Shown here one piece after another: positions 1-6,038 of a stretch of DNA of 12,326 bases. Under the pieces are notes generated by a model. It searched no databases. It saw only the letters and a list, made by a program, of their open reading frames with translations, and was not told the origin of the DNA. Location: assembly GCA_964541255.1 (NCBI GenBank), contig CAZIPL010000043.1:1-12326 (forward strand). The letters run 5' to 3'. The stretch comes from CAYOSU01 sp964541255. GTDB lineage: Bacteria; Bacillota; Clostridia; Christensenellales; CAMQZB01. Every line of letters starts with the position of its first letter. The stretch's first letter is position 1. The translations under genes were made by a program, and so were the position numbers.

Positions 1-1
1 A

Positions 2-214
2 TTGTGTGAGCTGGAAATTACGAAAAACTTCGCCGCTAAACCGATAGGTAACTACGAAAACATTATATATAACGATTTCGACGTTTCTTATGAAGTAACC
101 GAAACTCCCTCTTCAATTGTCAATATGTTTTTTGTCAACGACGGTTGGCTTTACGATATGGCGGTTTCGGGAACGTTCGAGAAAGCTCTCGATATTTTGA
201 ATTTATTTAGATAA
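2..214 (+). CDS. C-terminal end of an unidentified protein (5' end outside window)
   Basis: An open frame runs from the window edge to TAA at 212-214 and gives about 70 residues. The only early start-like codon is a TTG at position 2 with no room for a ribosome binding site, so this is almost certainly the tail of a longer gene. The fragment is acidic and rich in Asn, Phe and Tyr (for example NYENIIYNDFDVSY and the final DILNLFR). It has no membrane segment and no motif I recognise, so no function is proposed. It is followed by a hairpin (237-294) and a + strand terminator (316-342), which fits the end of a real transcription unit, and it converges on the minus-strand rpsR operon. A chance open frame is not excluded. 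Confidence 0.45.
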   Translation: MCELEITKNFAAKPIGNYENIIYNDFDVSYEVTETPSSIVNMFFVNDGWLYDMAVSGTFEKALDILNLFR

Positions 215-236
215 CTAACGCATTTTGCGAAACAAT

Positions 237-294
237 CGCTTTATACTTCTTTTCTTGCAATATATCGAAGTTTGCGTATATTGCAAGTAAAGCG
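237..294. other. Long imperfect hairpin / inverted repeat
   Basis: CTTGCAATATA at 254-264 is the exact reverse complement of 277-287, with a 12-nt loop. A second exact arm, CGCTTTA at 237-243 against TAAAGCG at 288-294, continues the stem after a 10-nt one-sided bulge (244-253), giving 18 base pairs in all. A short GCGA/TCGC hairpin (227-230 with 236-239) could compete with the outer arm. No T-run follows directly, so it is not itself a classical terminator. It could be a 3'-UTR structure of the upstream gene, part of a small RNA, or a DNA-level dyad. The role is unknown. Confidence 0.55.
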
Positions 295-315
295 GCAACT
301 TTTATATAAAATATA

Positions 316-342
316 AGTCACCTTTTTCAGGCGACTTTTTTT
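316..342 (+). terminator. Intrinsic terminator downstream of the partial gene
   Basis: AGTCACCT (316-323) pairs with AGGCGACT (329-336) around a 5-nt loop, with one A:C mismatch, and runs straight into seven T's (336-342). In minus-strand RNA the mismatch becomes a G:U pair, so it may also act as a back-up for the convergent rpsR operon. The T-run favours the + strand. Confidence 0.6.
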
Positions 343-354
343 GTATCTGCAAAA

Positions 355-387
355 CAAAAAAAACACTCTGCTTTTTGCAGAGTGTTT
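355..387 (-). terminator. Intrinsic terminator of the rpsF-ssb-rpsR operon
   Basis: AAACACTCTGC (361-371) and GCAGAGTGTTT (377-387) form a perfect 11-bp stem with a 5-nt loop. In minus-strand RNA the stem is followed by an unbroken U-run (complement of 355-360) and lies 12 bases after the rpsR stop. This is a textbook terminator and indicates the operon ends at rpsR, without rplI or dnaB attached. Confidence 0.88.
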
Positions 388-399
388 CGATTGTTTTTC

Positions 400-654
400 T
401 TAGTCAGCTTTGAAGGGGAGAAGAGCCATAACTCTTGCTCTCTTGATAGCCGTAGCAAGCTCGATCTGATGAGCCTGGCAAACGCCGCTCATTCTTCTCG
501 GAATGATCTTGCCCTTTTCAGTTACGAATTTTTTAAGCGTATTTACGTCTTTATAGTCAATATATCCGACTTTATCCTGGCAGAAAATGCAAACTTTTCT
601 TCTGGGCATTTTCTTATAAGGACGCTTGGGGGCTTTTTCTTCAACCATAGCCAT
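400..654 (-). CDS. rpsR: 30S ribosomal protein S18 (zinc-binding C+ form)
   Basis: The product is an 84-residue protein of normal S18 length that binds next to S6 on the platform of the small ribosomal subunit. The conserved core is clear: IDYKDVNTLKKFV, GKIIPRR and the basic C-terminal helix IKRARVMALLPF. Cys22-x2-Cys25 and Cys59-x2-His62 form a candidate zinc site, as in the C+ version of S18 known from mycobacteria; the E. coli and B. subtilis S18 sequences I know lack this full set. The start at 654 has AAGGAGA at 664-670 with 9-nt spacing; a second ATG two codons later is possible. It is the last gene of the rpsF-ssb-rpsR operon, 26 nt after ssb, and is followed by a strong terminator. 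If C+ S18 is the only copy, assembly may depend on zinc; no C- paralogue is visible here. Confidence 0.97.
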   Translation of the reverse strand: MAMVEEKAPKRPYKKMPRRKVCIFCQDKVGYIDYKDVNTLKKFVTEKGKIIPRRMSGVCQAHQIELATAIKRARVMALLPFKAD

Positions 655-680
655 ATTGCAAAATCTCCTTATATTTTAGT

Positions 681-1100
681 TTAGAAAGGAAGATCGTCGT
701 CTTCCATGGGCTGCATCTCTTTGGGAGATACTTTAGCTCTTACCGGTTTTTCTTCGCGGTAATTGCCGCCGCTTGTCTGACCGTCGCCCTTGGGGGAAAG
801 GAACTCAACTTCGTCCGCAACGATGTCCGTTACGGTTCTTCTGACTCCGTCTTGTTCGTAAGAACGGTTTTGAATTTGACCCGTTACGCAAACCTTGGAG
901 CCTTTTTTGAGATATTGAGCGCAATTTTCGCCCTGCTGACGCCAGACGACGATGTTGAAGAAATCCGTTTCCTGCTCGCCGTTAGCGTTTCTGAAACGTC
1001 TGTTTACCGCAATGGAAAACCTGCATACCGAAACACCGCTGGGGATAGTGGAAAGCTCGGGATCTCTTGTTAAATTGCCGATTAAAATTACTTTGTTCAT
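681..1100 (-). CDS. ssb: Single-stranded DNA-binding protein
   Basis: The 139-residue SSB coats single-stranded DNA during replication, repair and recombination and recruits partner proteins through its tail. An OB-fold spans roughly residues 1-105, opening with MNKVILIGNLTRDPEL and including FFNIVVWRQQGENCAQYLKKG. A flexible Gly/Lys/Pro stretch follows, ending in the acidic tip EDDDLPF, the standard docking motif for recombination and replication partners. It sits between rpsF and rpsR, the usual arrangement in bacteria. It starts only 10 nt after the rpsF stop and has no convincing purine-rich ribosome binding site (the preceding minus-strand bases read AATTAGACAACT), so translation is probably coupled to that of S6. 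Start and length agree with the family. Confidence 0.97.
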   Translation of the reverse strand: MNKVILIGNLTRDPELSTIPSGVSVCRFSIAVNRRFRNANGEQETDFFNIVVWRQQGENCAQYLKKGSKVCVTGQIQNRSYEQDGVRRTVTDIVADEVEFLSPKGDGQTSGGNYREEKPVRAKVSPKEMQPMEDDDLPF

Positions 1101-1110
1101 AGTTGTCTAA

Positions 1111-1539
1111 TTAAGCGTTTTCCGTTGCGTCTTCAGCGGGAGCTTCTGCTTCAGCGGGAGCGGTAACGACTTCTTCAGCCTTTTCAGCGATCTTTTCGAC
1201 TTTAGCGGTCTTTGTAGGTCTCTTAGCGGTCTTAGCAGCTTCGGTCTTTTTGTTCTCGATGACGGATGTCGTCATGTAACGAACGAAAGCGTCGTTGACG
1301 CGCATACGGCGTTCCATCTCTTTGATAGAGGACGGGTCAGCTTCGAAGTTAACGAGAACGTAATAACCTTCGGTTTTGTAGTTGATGGGATAAGCGAATT
1401 TTCTCATTCCCCATCTGTCAACGTCTGCAACGTTGCCGCCGAATTCTACGATCGTGTCTTCAACGAGCTTGATGGCATTTTCTCTTGCCTCTTCAGTTAC
1501 GTCTCTGTCGATGATGTAAAGCAATTCGTACTTGTTCAT
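1111..1539 (-). CDS. rpsF: 30S ribosomal protein S6 with an extended C-terminal tail
   Basis: The 142-residue protein is a partner of S18 on the 30S platform. The S6 fold covers about residues 1-95: MNKYELLYIIDRD at the first strand, then RWGMRKFAYPINYKTEGYYVLVNFEA and MRVNDAFVRYMT. The remaining 47 residues form a low-complexity tail, first Lys/Ala-rich (about 97-121), then Glu/Ala-rich ending in DATENA. Extended S6 tails occur in several bacterial groups, although canonical S6 is about 95-100 residues. The start at 1539 is chosen because a perfect AAGGAGG (1551-1557) precedes it by 11 nt and S6 homology begins there. An in-frame ATG at 1594-1596 would translate the ribosome binding site itself as Lys-Glu-Val and is rejected. 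It is first in the operon, with its own promoter and a structured leader. Confidence 0.96.
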   Translation of the reverse strand: MNKYELLYIIDRDVTEEARENAIKLVEDTIVEFGGNVADVDRWGMRKFAYPINYKTEGYYVLVNFEADPSSIKEMERRMRVNDAFVRYMTTSVIENKKTEAAKTAKRPTKTAKVEKIAEKAEEVVTAPAEAEAPAEDATENA

Positions 1540-1550
1540 AAGATTTTTTA

Positions 1551-1622
1551 CCTCCTTGTGGTCTTGTTTGTCCTTGTGCCCTGATTTTTTGCACAAAGAA
1601 AAGAGTGCGCTTTTTCAAACGC
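1551..1622 (-). promoter_or_regulatory. Structured rpsF 5' leader with alternative hairpins (candidate autoregulatory site)
   Basis: Read on the minus strand, the leader holds CUUUGUGC (1598-1591), which can form an 8-bp stem with GCACAAGG (1579-1572). Its first seven bases can instead pair with CACAAGG at 1560-1554, which contains half of the AAGGAGG ribosome binding site. Its last four bases, GUGC, can pair upstream with GCAC (1608-1605). An outer GUUUG (1620-1616)/CAAAC (1570-1566) helix could close the domain. S6:S18 complexes are known to bind leaders of rpsF messages in many bacteria, but the CCG signature I associate with that motif is absent, so this would be a variant or an unrelated structure. 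The pairing is seen in the sequence; regulation is inferred. Confidence 0.45.
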
Positions 1623-1628
1623 CATATA

Positions 1629-1657
1629 ATAATACAAAATCTCTTTCTTTTTGTCAA
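1629..1657 (-). promoter_or_regulatory. Sigma-A-type promoter for rpsF-ssb-rpsR
   Basis: On the minus strand there is a perfect TTGACA (1657-1652), a 17-nt spacer and TATTAT (1634-1629), one base from the -10 consensus. Transcription should begin near 1622, giving a leader of about 83 nt. The strength fits a ribosomal protein operon. It diverges from the metK promoter. Confidence 0.82.
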
Positions 1658-1673
1658 CTCTTTGGGGGTATCT

Positions 1674-1716
1674 TTGATTGCAAATTTCCTATTTATGTGA
1701 TAATATATATTTGCAA
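1674..1716 (+). promoter_or_regulatory. metK promoter region overlapped by an inverted repeat
   Basis: GATAAT at 1699-1704 preceded by TG-T (1696-1698) makes an extended -10. Possible -35 boxes are TTGATT (1674-1679, spacer 19) or TTGCAA (1678-1683, which pairs better at 17 nt with TAATAT at 1701-1706). TTGCAAAT (1678-1685) and ATTTGCAA (1709-1716) are exact inverted copies that flank the -10, from the -35 to about +1. They may be an operator half-site pair. Start near 1711 would leave a leader of about 100 nt. I see no SAM-I riboswitch features in it. Confidence 0.5.
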
Positions 1717-1738
1717 AACGATTGAGCCGAGTATTTAA

Positions 1739-1768
1739 TTTTGAAAACGAGGAAAATCGTTTTGAAAA
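1739..1768 (+). other. metK leader hairpin with a competing upstream arm
   Basis: AAAACGA (1744-1750) pairs with TCGTTTT (1757-1763) around a 6-nt loop. A/T pairs beyond a G-G mismatch (1739-1742 with 1765-1768) can extend it. The same 3' arm, read from 1756, is exactly complementary to AAAACGAT at 1715-1722, near the predicted 5' end of the message, so two exclusive foldings exist. There is no T-run, hence no classical terminator. Function is unknown. Confidence 0.35.
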
Positions 1769-1811
1769 ACAAAGAAAAACACCTCAAATAAACATAAACG
1801 GAGAAGATATT

Positions 1812-2987
1812 ATGAGAAAATTCTTCACATCTGAAAGCGTAACGGAAGGTCATCCCGATAAGATCTGCGATCAGATTTCCGACGCAATCTTAGACGCAAT
1901 CATCGCAAAGGATCCCGAGGCGAGAGTCGCTTGCGAAACGACGACTACCAACGGACTAATTCTCGTCATGGGTGAGATCACGACGTCGTGCTATGTGGAT
2001 ATTCAAAAAATCGTCCGCGACACCGTCAATCGCATTGGCTACGACAGAGCGAAATACGGTTTTGACGCAAACACCTGCGCCGTTTTGACCGCGATTTCAG
2101 GTCAAAGCCCCGACATTGCATTGGGCGTAGACGCCTCTATGGAGAAAAAAGCGGGCGGCGAGCTTGCCGATACTTTCGGTGCAGGCGACCAAGGAATGAT
2201 GTTCGGCTATGCTTGCGACGAAACGGAGGAACTTATGCCTCTTGCTATTTCCCTTGCGCATAAGCTTACAATGCGTCTTGCCGAAGCGAGAAAGAACAAA
2301 GAGCTTGCGTTCTTGCTTCCCGACGGGAAGAGTCAAGTAACGGTCGAATACGACGGCGACAAGATTAAGCGTGTAGATACGGTAGTAATTTCGACGCAGC
2401 ATACGAAGAATGTAACAAACGAAGAGATAAGAAAAGGCGTCGTCGAAGAGATTATCAAGAAAGTTATTCCCGAAAATCTTATGGACGACGAAACGAAGAT
2501 ATACGTAAATCCCACCGGAAGATTCGAAATCGGCGGACCTATGGGAGACTCGGGACTTACGGGAAGAAAGATTATCGTCGATACCTATGGCGGAAGCTGT
2601 CCTCACGGCGGCGGCGCGTTCTCGGGTAAAGACCCCACAAAGGTAGATAGGTCTGCTGCATATATGGCAAGATATATCGCAAAGAATCTTGTCAAGGCGG
2701 GCTTTGCGAAAAAGCTTGAAATTCAGGTTGCGTATGCGATCGGCGTTGCGCATCCAGTATCGGTATGCGTAAACACCTTCGGAACTGGCGCGGTTTCGGA
2801 CGAAACGATTGTTGACGTAATCAAAAACGAATTCGACCTTCGTCCTTATTCGATAATCAACACCTTGGATTTGAGAAAACCCATATATGAAAAAACCGCT
2901 TCTTACGGTCACTTCGGAAGAGAGATATTCTCTTGGGAAAAGACCGACAGAGCGGAAGAATTGAAGGAAAAATATCTCAACAAATGA
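1812..2987 (+). CDS. metK: S-adenosylmethionine synthase (methionine adenosyltransferase)
   Basis: This cytosolic enzyme makes S-adenosylmethionine from methionine and ATP, supplying methyl groups to the cell. The 391 residues match the family length. Visible landmarks are the N-terminal FFTSESVTEGHPDK (ATP-site His14, Asp16, Lys17), the signature GAGDQGMMFGYA at about 123-134, and the glycine-rich phosphate-binding loop GGGAFSGKDPTKVDRS at about 266-281. The ATG at 1812 is chosen because homology starts there and GGAGA (1800-1804) lies 7 nt upstream. The frame is open back to a TTG at 1722, but that stretch has no family similarity. Its TGA stop overlaps the recD2 start (ATGA), so it leads a metK-recD2-comF unit. 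No riboswitch was recognised upstream. Confidence 0.98.
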   Translation: MRKFFTSESVTEGHPDKICDQISDAILDAIIAKDPEARVACETTTTNGLILVMGEITTSCYVDIQKIVRDTVNRIGYDRAKYGFDANTCAVLTAISGQSPDIALGVDASMEKKAGGELADTFGAGDQGMMFGYACDETEELMPLAISLAHKLTMRLAEARKNKELAFLLPDGKSQVTVEYDGDKIKRVDTVVISTQHTKNVTNEEIRKGVVEEIIKKVIPENLMDDETKIYVNPTGRFEIGGPMGDSGLTGRKIIVDTYGGSCPHGGGAFSGKDPTKVDRSAAYMARYIAKNLVKAGFAKKLEIQVAYAIGVAHPVSVCVNTFGTGAVSDETIVDVIKNEFDLRPYSIINTLDLRKPIYEKTASYGHFGREIFSWEKTDRAEELKEKYLNK

Positions 2988-5191
2988 AAATTACGGGAAC
3001 GGTAGAAAACATAATATTTCGCAACGACGAAAATATGTATACGGTTCTCGAACTGGAAACGGATCAATTCCCCGTCGTTGCGACGGGGATTTTTCCTCAA
3101 GTCTCCGAAGGCGAAACGTTGGAGCTTTCGGGGGAGTATAAAGAGGGACGTTACGGCGAGCAATTCGTTTCCGACGGCTATAAGTCGATAGGCTTTCAGT
3201 CCGTCGACGCGATAACGCGCTTTTTGTCGGGCGGACTTTTCAAAGGGGTCGGTGAGGTTACCGCGAAAGCCATAACGGATATGTTCGGGCTTTCGACGTT
3301 TGACGTAATAGAAAAAACTCCCGAAAGGCTCGTTTTGATAAAGGGAATTTCTCCCAAAAGAGCCGCCGATATAGCCAATTCCTACAAAGAGGTTACGTCA
3401 CTCAAAGACGCGATAATATATCTCACCGAAAAAGGCTTGACTTTTAATCTTGCGTTGAAGATTTTCAACGTATACAAAAATCATACCATTTCAACGGTGA
3501 GCAAAAACCCGTATAAGCTCGTCGAAGACGTTGACGGCGTAGGCTTCAAAACGGCAGACGATGTTGCGAAAAAAATGGGCGTGAGCTTCGATTCGGAGTT
3601 TAGAGTCCGCGCGGGGCTTATATATCTTCTCAAAGAAAACTCGGACAAAGACGGCTCGACATGTTTGCCTTTTTCGGCGTGTGTCGAAAAAGGTTGCGAC
3701 ATTCTCGGCTTTTCGCCGATTGATATGGAAACAAGGTTTGAAAAAACGATAGCCGATCTCGTGCTTGAGGGAAAAATCAAGCAGTTTTATATCGACGGCG
3801 TGCGTATGATAGCGTCGTCATCGACCTATTATCTTGAAAGAAACCTTGCGGTGCTATTGAGAAACATCGCGCGTCATGCAAGCGAGCTTCATATGGATGT
3901 GGAAAGCGACATAGAGGAGTTTGAGAAAAAAGAGAAAATCACTCTTCACAAAAAGCAAAAAGACGCGATAAAAACCGCGCTGTCGGGCGGACTTGCCGTC
4001 ATTACTGGAGGTCCGGGAACGGGCAAGACGACGATAATAAAGTGCATTTTGCACATAATGAAAAAGCTAAACTTCAAAACCGCGCTCGTTGCACCGACTG
4101 GAAGAGCGGCAAAAAGGCTCGAAGAAGCGACGGGCGAAAAGGCAAGCACTATTCATAGGCTCTTAGATCTCGATTTTAAGGACGGCAAGGGCGCGTTTTC
4201 ATATAACGAATCGACACGTCTTGAAGAGGACGTTCTTATCGTAGACGAAGTGTCGATGACTGACGTATTTGTCATGAAGTCCCTTATGAACGCCGTGAAG
4301 CTCGGCGGTAGAGTTATTCTTGTAGGCGACAAGGATCAGCTTCCGTCGGTAGGCGCGGGAAACGTATTGAAAGATATTTTGGAATGCGGTCAGTTCCCCG
4401 TCGTATATTTAACGGAGGTATATAGGCAAGGGAAAGAGAGCAAAATAATTGTCAACGCGCATATGATAAACGGCGGAATAATGCCGAACTTAGAGGAAAA
4501 GAGCGACGATTTTTTCTGGTCGCCGATAAACGTTCCGCAAGTTATGGCGGAAAGAGTCGTCGAGATGATAACGAAAACTTTGCCGAAATTTTCGGGCGTT
4601 CCGTCGAAAGAGATACAAATTTTGACTCCGATGAAAAAAGGCGCAGTCGGAACGGTAGCGCTAAACGCCGCGCTTCAAGAGGGGATAAATCCAAGCTCGC
4701 CGAATAAAAAAGAGCTGAAAATCGGCGAGACCGTTTTCCGCGAGGGTGATAAGGTTATGCAAACGGTCAATAACTATCACGCCGAATGGACGAGAGAGGA
4801 AAGCGGCAGATTGCGCTACGGCGAGGGAGTTTTTAACGGCGACATAGGCGAAATAATCGAGATAGACGAAAAAACGAAAGAGATGACCGTGCTTTTGGAA
4901 GACGGCAGAAACGTTTTATACGACAGAACGGACATAGGCGACCTTATGCTTGCATACGCTATCACCGTGCATAAGAGCCAAGGCTCGGAGTTTGACGTCG
5001 CGATAATACCGATAACGGGGGGAAGTCCGGGACTTTATACCCGAAATCTTCTTTATACCGCAATAACGAGAGCGAAAAAGCTTGTCGTTTTGATGGGAGA
5101 TAAAAGTTCGATAAAGCGAATGGTAGACAATAATTATATTGAAAAAAGATATACTATGCTCAAAAACTTTTTGATGGGTGTCGAGCTATGA
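2984..5191 (+). CDS. recD2: RecD2-type ATP-dependent DNA helicase
   Basis: This is a superfamily 1B 5'-to-3' helicase of the stand-alone RecD2 class, involved in replication-fork and DNA repair in bacteria without RecBC. It has 735 residues, the usual size. The N-terminal part holds helix-hairpin-helix-like segments (FKGVGEVTAK, LIKGISPKRAAD, VDGVGFKTADD). The motor follows: Walker A GGPGTGKTT at about 342-350, motif Ia APTGRAAKRL, Walker B DEVSMTD at about 421, motif III GDKDQLPSVGAG, motif IV region VYRQG, and the C-terminal HKSQGSEF (about 663) and YTAITRAKK. All expected ATPase motifs are intact. The start is the ATG that overlaps the metK stop (ATGA), where the OB-like N terminus MKITGTVENI begins. 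It ends in a second ATGA overlap with comF, so both neighbours are probably translationally coupled. Confidence 0.96.
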   Translation: MKITGTVENIIFRNDENMYTVLELETDQFPVVATGIFPQVSEGETLELSGEYKEGRYGEQFVSDGYKSIGFQSVDAITRFLSGGLFKGVGEVTAKAITDMFGLSTFDVIEKTPERLVLIKGISPKRAADIANSYKEVTSLKDAIIYLTEKGLTFNLALKIFNVYKNHTISTVSKNPYKLVEDVDGVGFKTADDVAKKMGVSFDSEFRVRAGLIYLLKENSDKDGSTCLPFSACVEKGCDILGFSPIDMETRFEKTIADLVLEGKIKQFYIDGVRMIASSSTYYLERNLAVLLRNIARHASELHMDVESDIEEFEKKEKITLHKKQKDAIKTALSGGLAVITGGPGTGKTTIIKCILHIMKKLNFKTALVAPTGRAAKRLEEATGEKASTIHRLLDLDFKDGKGAFSYNESTRLEEDVLIVDEVSMTDVFVMKSLMNAVKLGGRVILVGDKDQLPSVGAGNVLKDILECGQFPVVYLTEVYRQGKESKIIVNAHMINGGIMPNLEEKSDDFFWSPINVPQVMAERVVEMITKTLPKFSGVPSKEIQILTPMKKGAVGTVALNAALQEGINPSSPNKKELKIGETVFREGDKVMQTVNNYHAEWTREESGRLRYGEGVFNGDIGEIIEIDEKTKEMTVLLEDGRNVLYDRTDIGDLMLAYAITVHKSQGSEFDVAIIPITGGSPGLYTRNLLYTAITRAKKLVVLMGDKSSIKRMVDNNYIEKRYTMLKNFLMGVEL

Positions 5192-5892
5192 CGCTTATTG
5201 AATTGCTTTTTCCGAAAAAGTTCACTTGCCTTGCTTGCAAGAAAGAGATAAAAGAAGGCGATATACTTTGCGACGAATGTCGAAAAGATTTTGTCATGAT
5301 AAAAAGCGATCGCGCTTGCAAAAGGTGCGGGCAAGAGATCTTCGGCGAGGGCGATTATTGCATGGATTGCAAAAACAAGGACGTCGAATTCGAAAGAAAC
5401 TACGCCGTTTTTGCGTATAAAGGCGGAGTGAGAAGAATCATTCACCGCCTGAAATTCGGCGGCGGAAAATATCTCGTCGATTTTTTGGGCGAGTGTTTGG
5501 AGAGAAAATATAAAGACATCGAAGAGGAAATCGACCTTATAACCTTCGTACCGATGACTAAAAAGGATTTGCGTAAAAGAGGGTATAATCAAAGCAAGCT
5601 CTTAGCGGAATATCTTTCTAAAAAGACGGGGATAGACGTTGTCGACGTAATCGAAAAGAGAAAGCAGACGAAACAGCAAGTCGGGCTTAACTTCAAAAAA
5701 CGTCGCGAAAACTTAAGAGGCTGCTTTGCTCCGACTGCAAAGCTTATCGGCAAAACGGTGCTTGTCGTTGACGACGTATGTACGACGGGCGCGACGCTGT
5801 CGGAGATTGCGAGAGTTTTGAAAAAAGCAGGCGCAAAGCGCGTTATCACGCTGACGCTCGCCGTCAACGTCATGCAAATGGTTAAACCTTAA
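5188..5892 (+). CDS. comF: ComF-family phosphoribosyltransferase-like protein
   Basis: The 234-residue protein resembles ComF/GntX, a family needed for DNA uptake in competent bacteria, although most carriers are not known to be competent. Eight cysteines in four CxxC pairs (14/17, 28/31, 44/47, 58/61) form a double zinc-ribbon-like N terminus. A type I phosphoribosyltransferase domain follows, with the family hallmark around KQQVGLNFKKRRENLRGCF and the PRPP loop VVDDVCTTGATL at about 193-204. The start ATG overlaps the recD2 TGA by four bases. The order metK-recD2-comF fits Clostridia-type clusters, and pairing with a DNA helicase suggests DNA uptake or processing. The stop codon lies inside an imperfect 19-bp tandem duplication. 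Enzymatic activity of the family is uncertain. Confidence 0.93.
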   Translation: MTLIELLFPKKFTCLACKKEIKEGDILCDECRKDFVMIKSDRACKRCGQEIFGEGDYCMDCKNKDVEFERNYAVFAYKGGVRRIIHRLKFGGGKYLVDFLGECLERKYKDIEEEIDLITFVPMTKKDLRKRGYNQSKLLAEYLSKKTGIDVVDVIEKRKQTKQQVGLNFKKRRENLRGCFAPTAKLIGKTVLVVDDVCTTGATLSEIARVLKKAGAKRVITLTLAVNVMQMVKP

Positions 5893-5911
5893 GCAAATGG
5901 TTAAGCTATAA
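5874..5911 (+). repeat. Imperfect 19-bp tandem duplication across the comF stop codon
   Basis: Two adjacent 19-base units (5874-5892 and 5893-5911) match at 16 of 19 positions, with the first 12 (GCAAATGGTTAA) identical. Each unit ends in TAA, and the first TAA is the comF stop. Collapsing the duplication would change only the last residue (Pro to Leu), so it is nearly neutral. Confidence 0.7.
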
Positions 5912-5914
5912 ACA

Positions 5915-5944
5915 TTGGACTTTTTGAGATATTTATAGTAAAAT
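5915..5944 (+). promoter_or_regulatory. Candidate promoter for secA
   Basis: TTGGAC (5915-5920), an 18-nt spacer and TAAAAT (5939-5944) form a plausible sigma-A promoter in the 146-nt comF-secA gap. Predicted initiation near 5951 would place the transcript start a few bases before the 5956-6010 hairpin. No terminator is evident after comF, so read-through is also possible. Confidence 0.5.
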
Positions 5945-5955
5945 AAATTTTGTCC

Positions 5956-6010
5956 ATTGATAGTTGTGCTCTATTGGGGTAAAACTCAATTTCGAGAGCC
6001 TATTATCAAT
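5956..6010 (+). promoter_or_regulatory. Three-helix hairpin in the secA 5' leader
   Basis: Helix 1 pairs 5956-5964 with 6002-6010 (9 bp, one G:U). After a small internal loop, helix 2 pairs GCTCT 5968-5972 with AGAGC 5995-5999. A 4-nt bulge (TTCG, 5991-5994) then leads to helix 3, ATTGGG 5973-5978 with CTCAAT 5985-5990 (one G:U), capped by GTAAAA. The total is 20 bp in 55 nt. It ends 19 nt before the GGAGAG ribosome binding site (6030-6035) and has no T-run directly after it. The structure is read directly; a role in mRNA stability or secA control is inference. Confidence 0.55.
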
Positions 6011-6038
6011 CGATAACGAATTTTTGTTTGGAGAGAAA

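Noticed and set aside
1540..1596. Longer S6 starting at the upstream ATG (1596)
   Set aside because: The extra 19 residues would be coded by the leader, including the AAGGAGG site itself, and S6 homology begins at 1539.
1722..1811. Longer MetK from TTG at 1722, or a SAM riboswitch in this leader
   Set aside because: The added residues do not match the family. I could not find a SAM-I-like set of helices or a terminator; only a short A/T-rich hairpin is present.
2097..2912. 271-codon minus-strand frame opposite metK
   Set aside because: Antisense shadow of a fully conserved metK, with no recognisable domain.
2933..2983. RecD2 beginning inside metK at 2933
   Set aside because: It would overlap metK by 55 bases, while the ATGA overlap at 2984 gives the usual N terminus.
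5964..6038. Longer SecA from an upstream in-frame TTG
   Set aside because: No ribosome binding site and no similarity in the added 25 residues. The region forms the leader hairpin, and a good site precedes the ATG at 6039.
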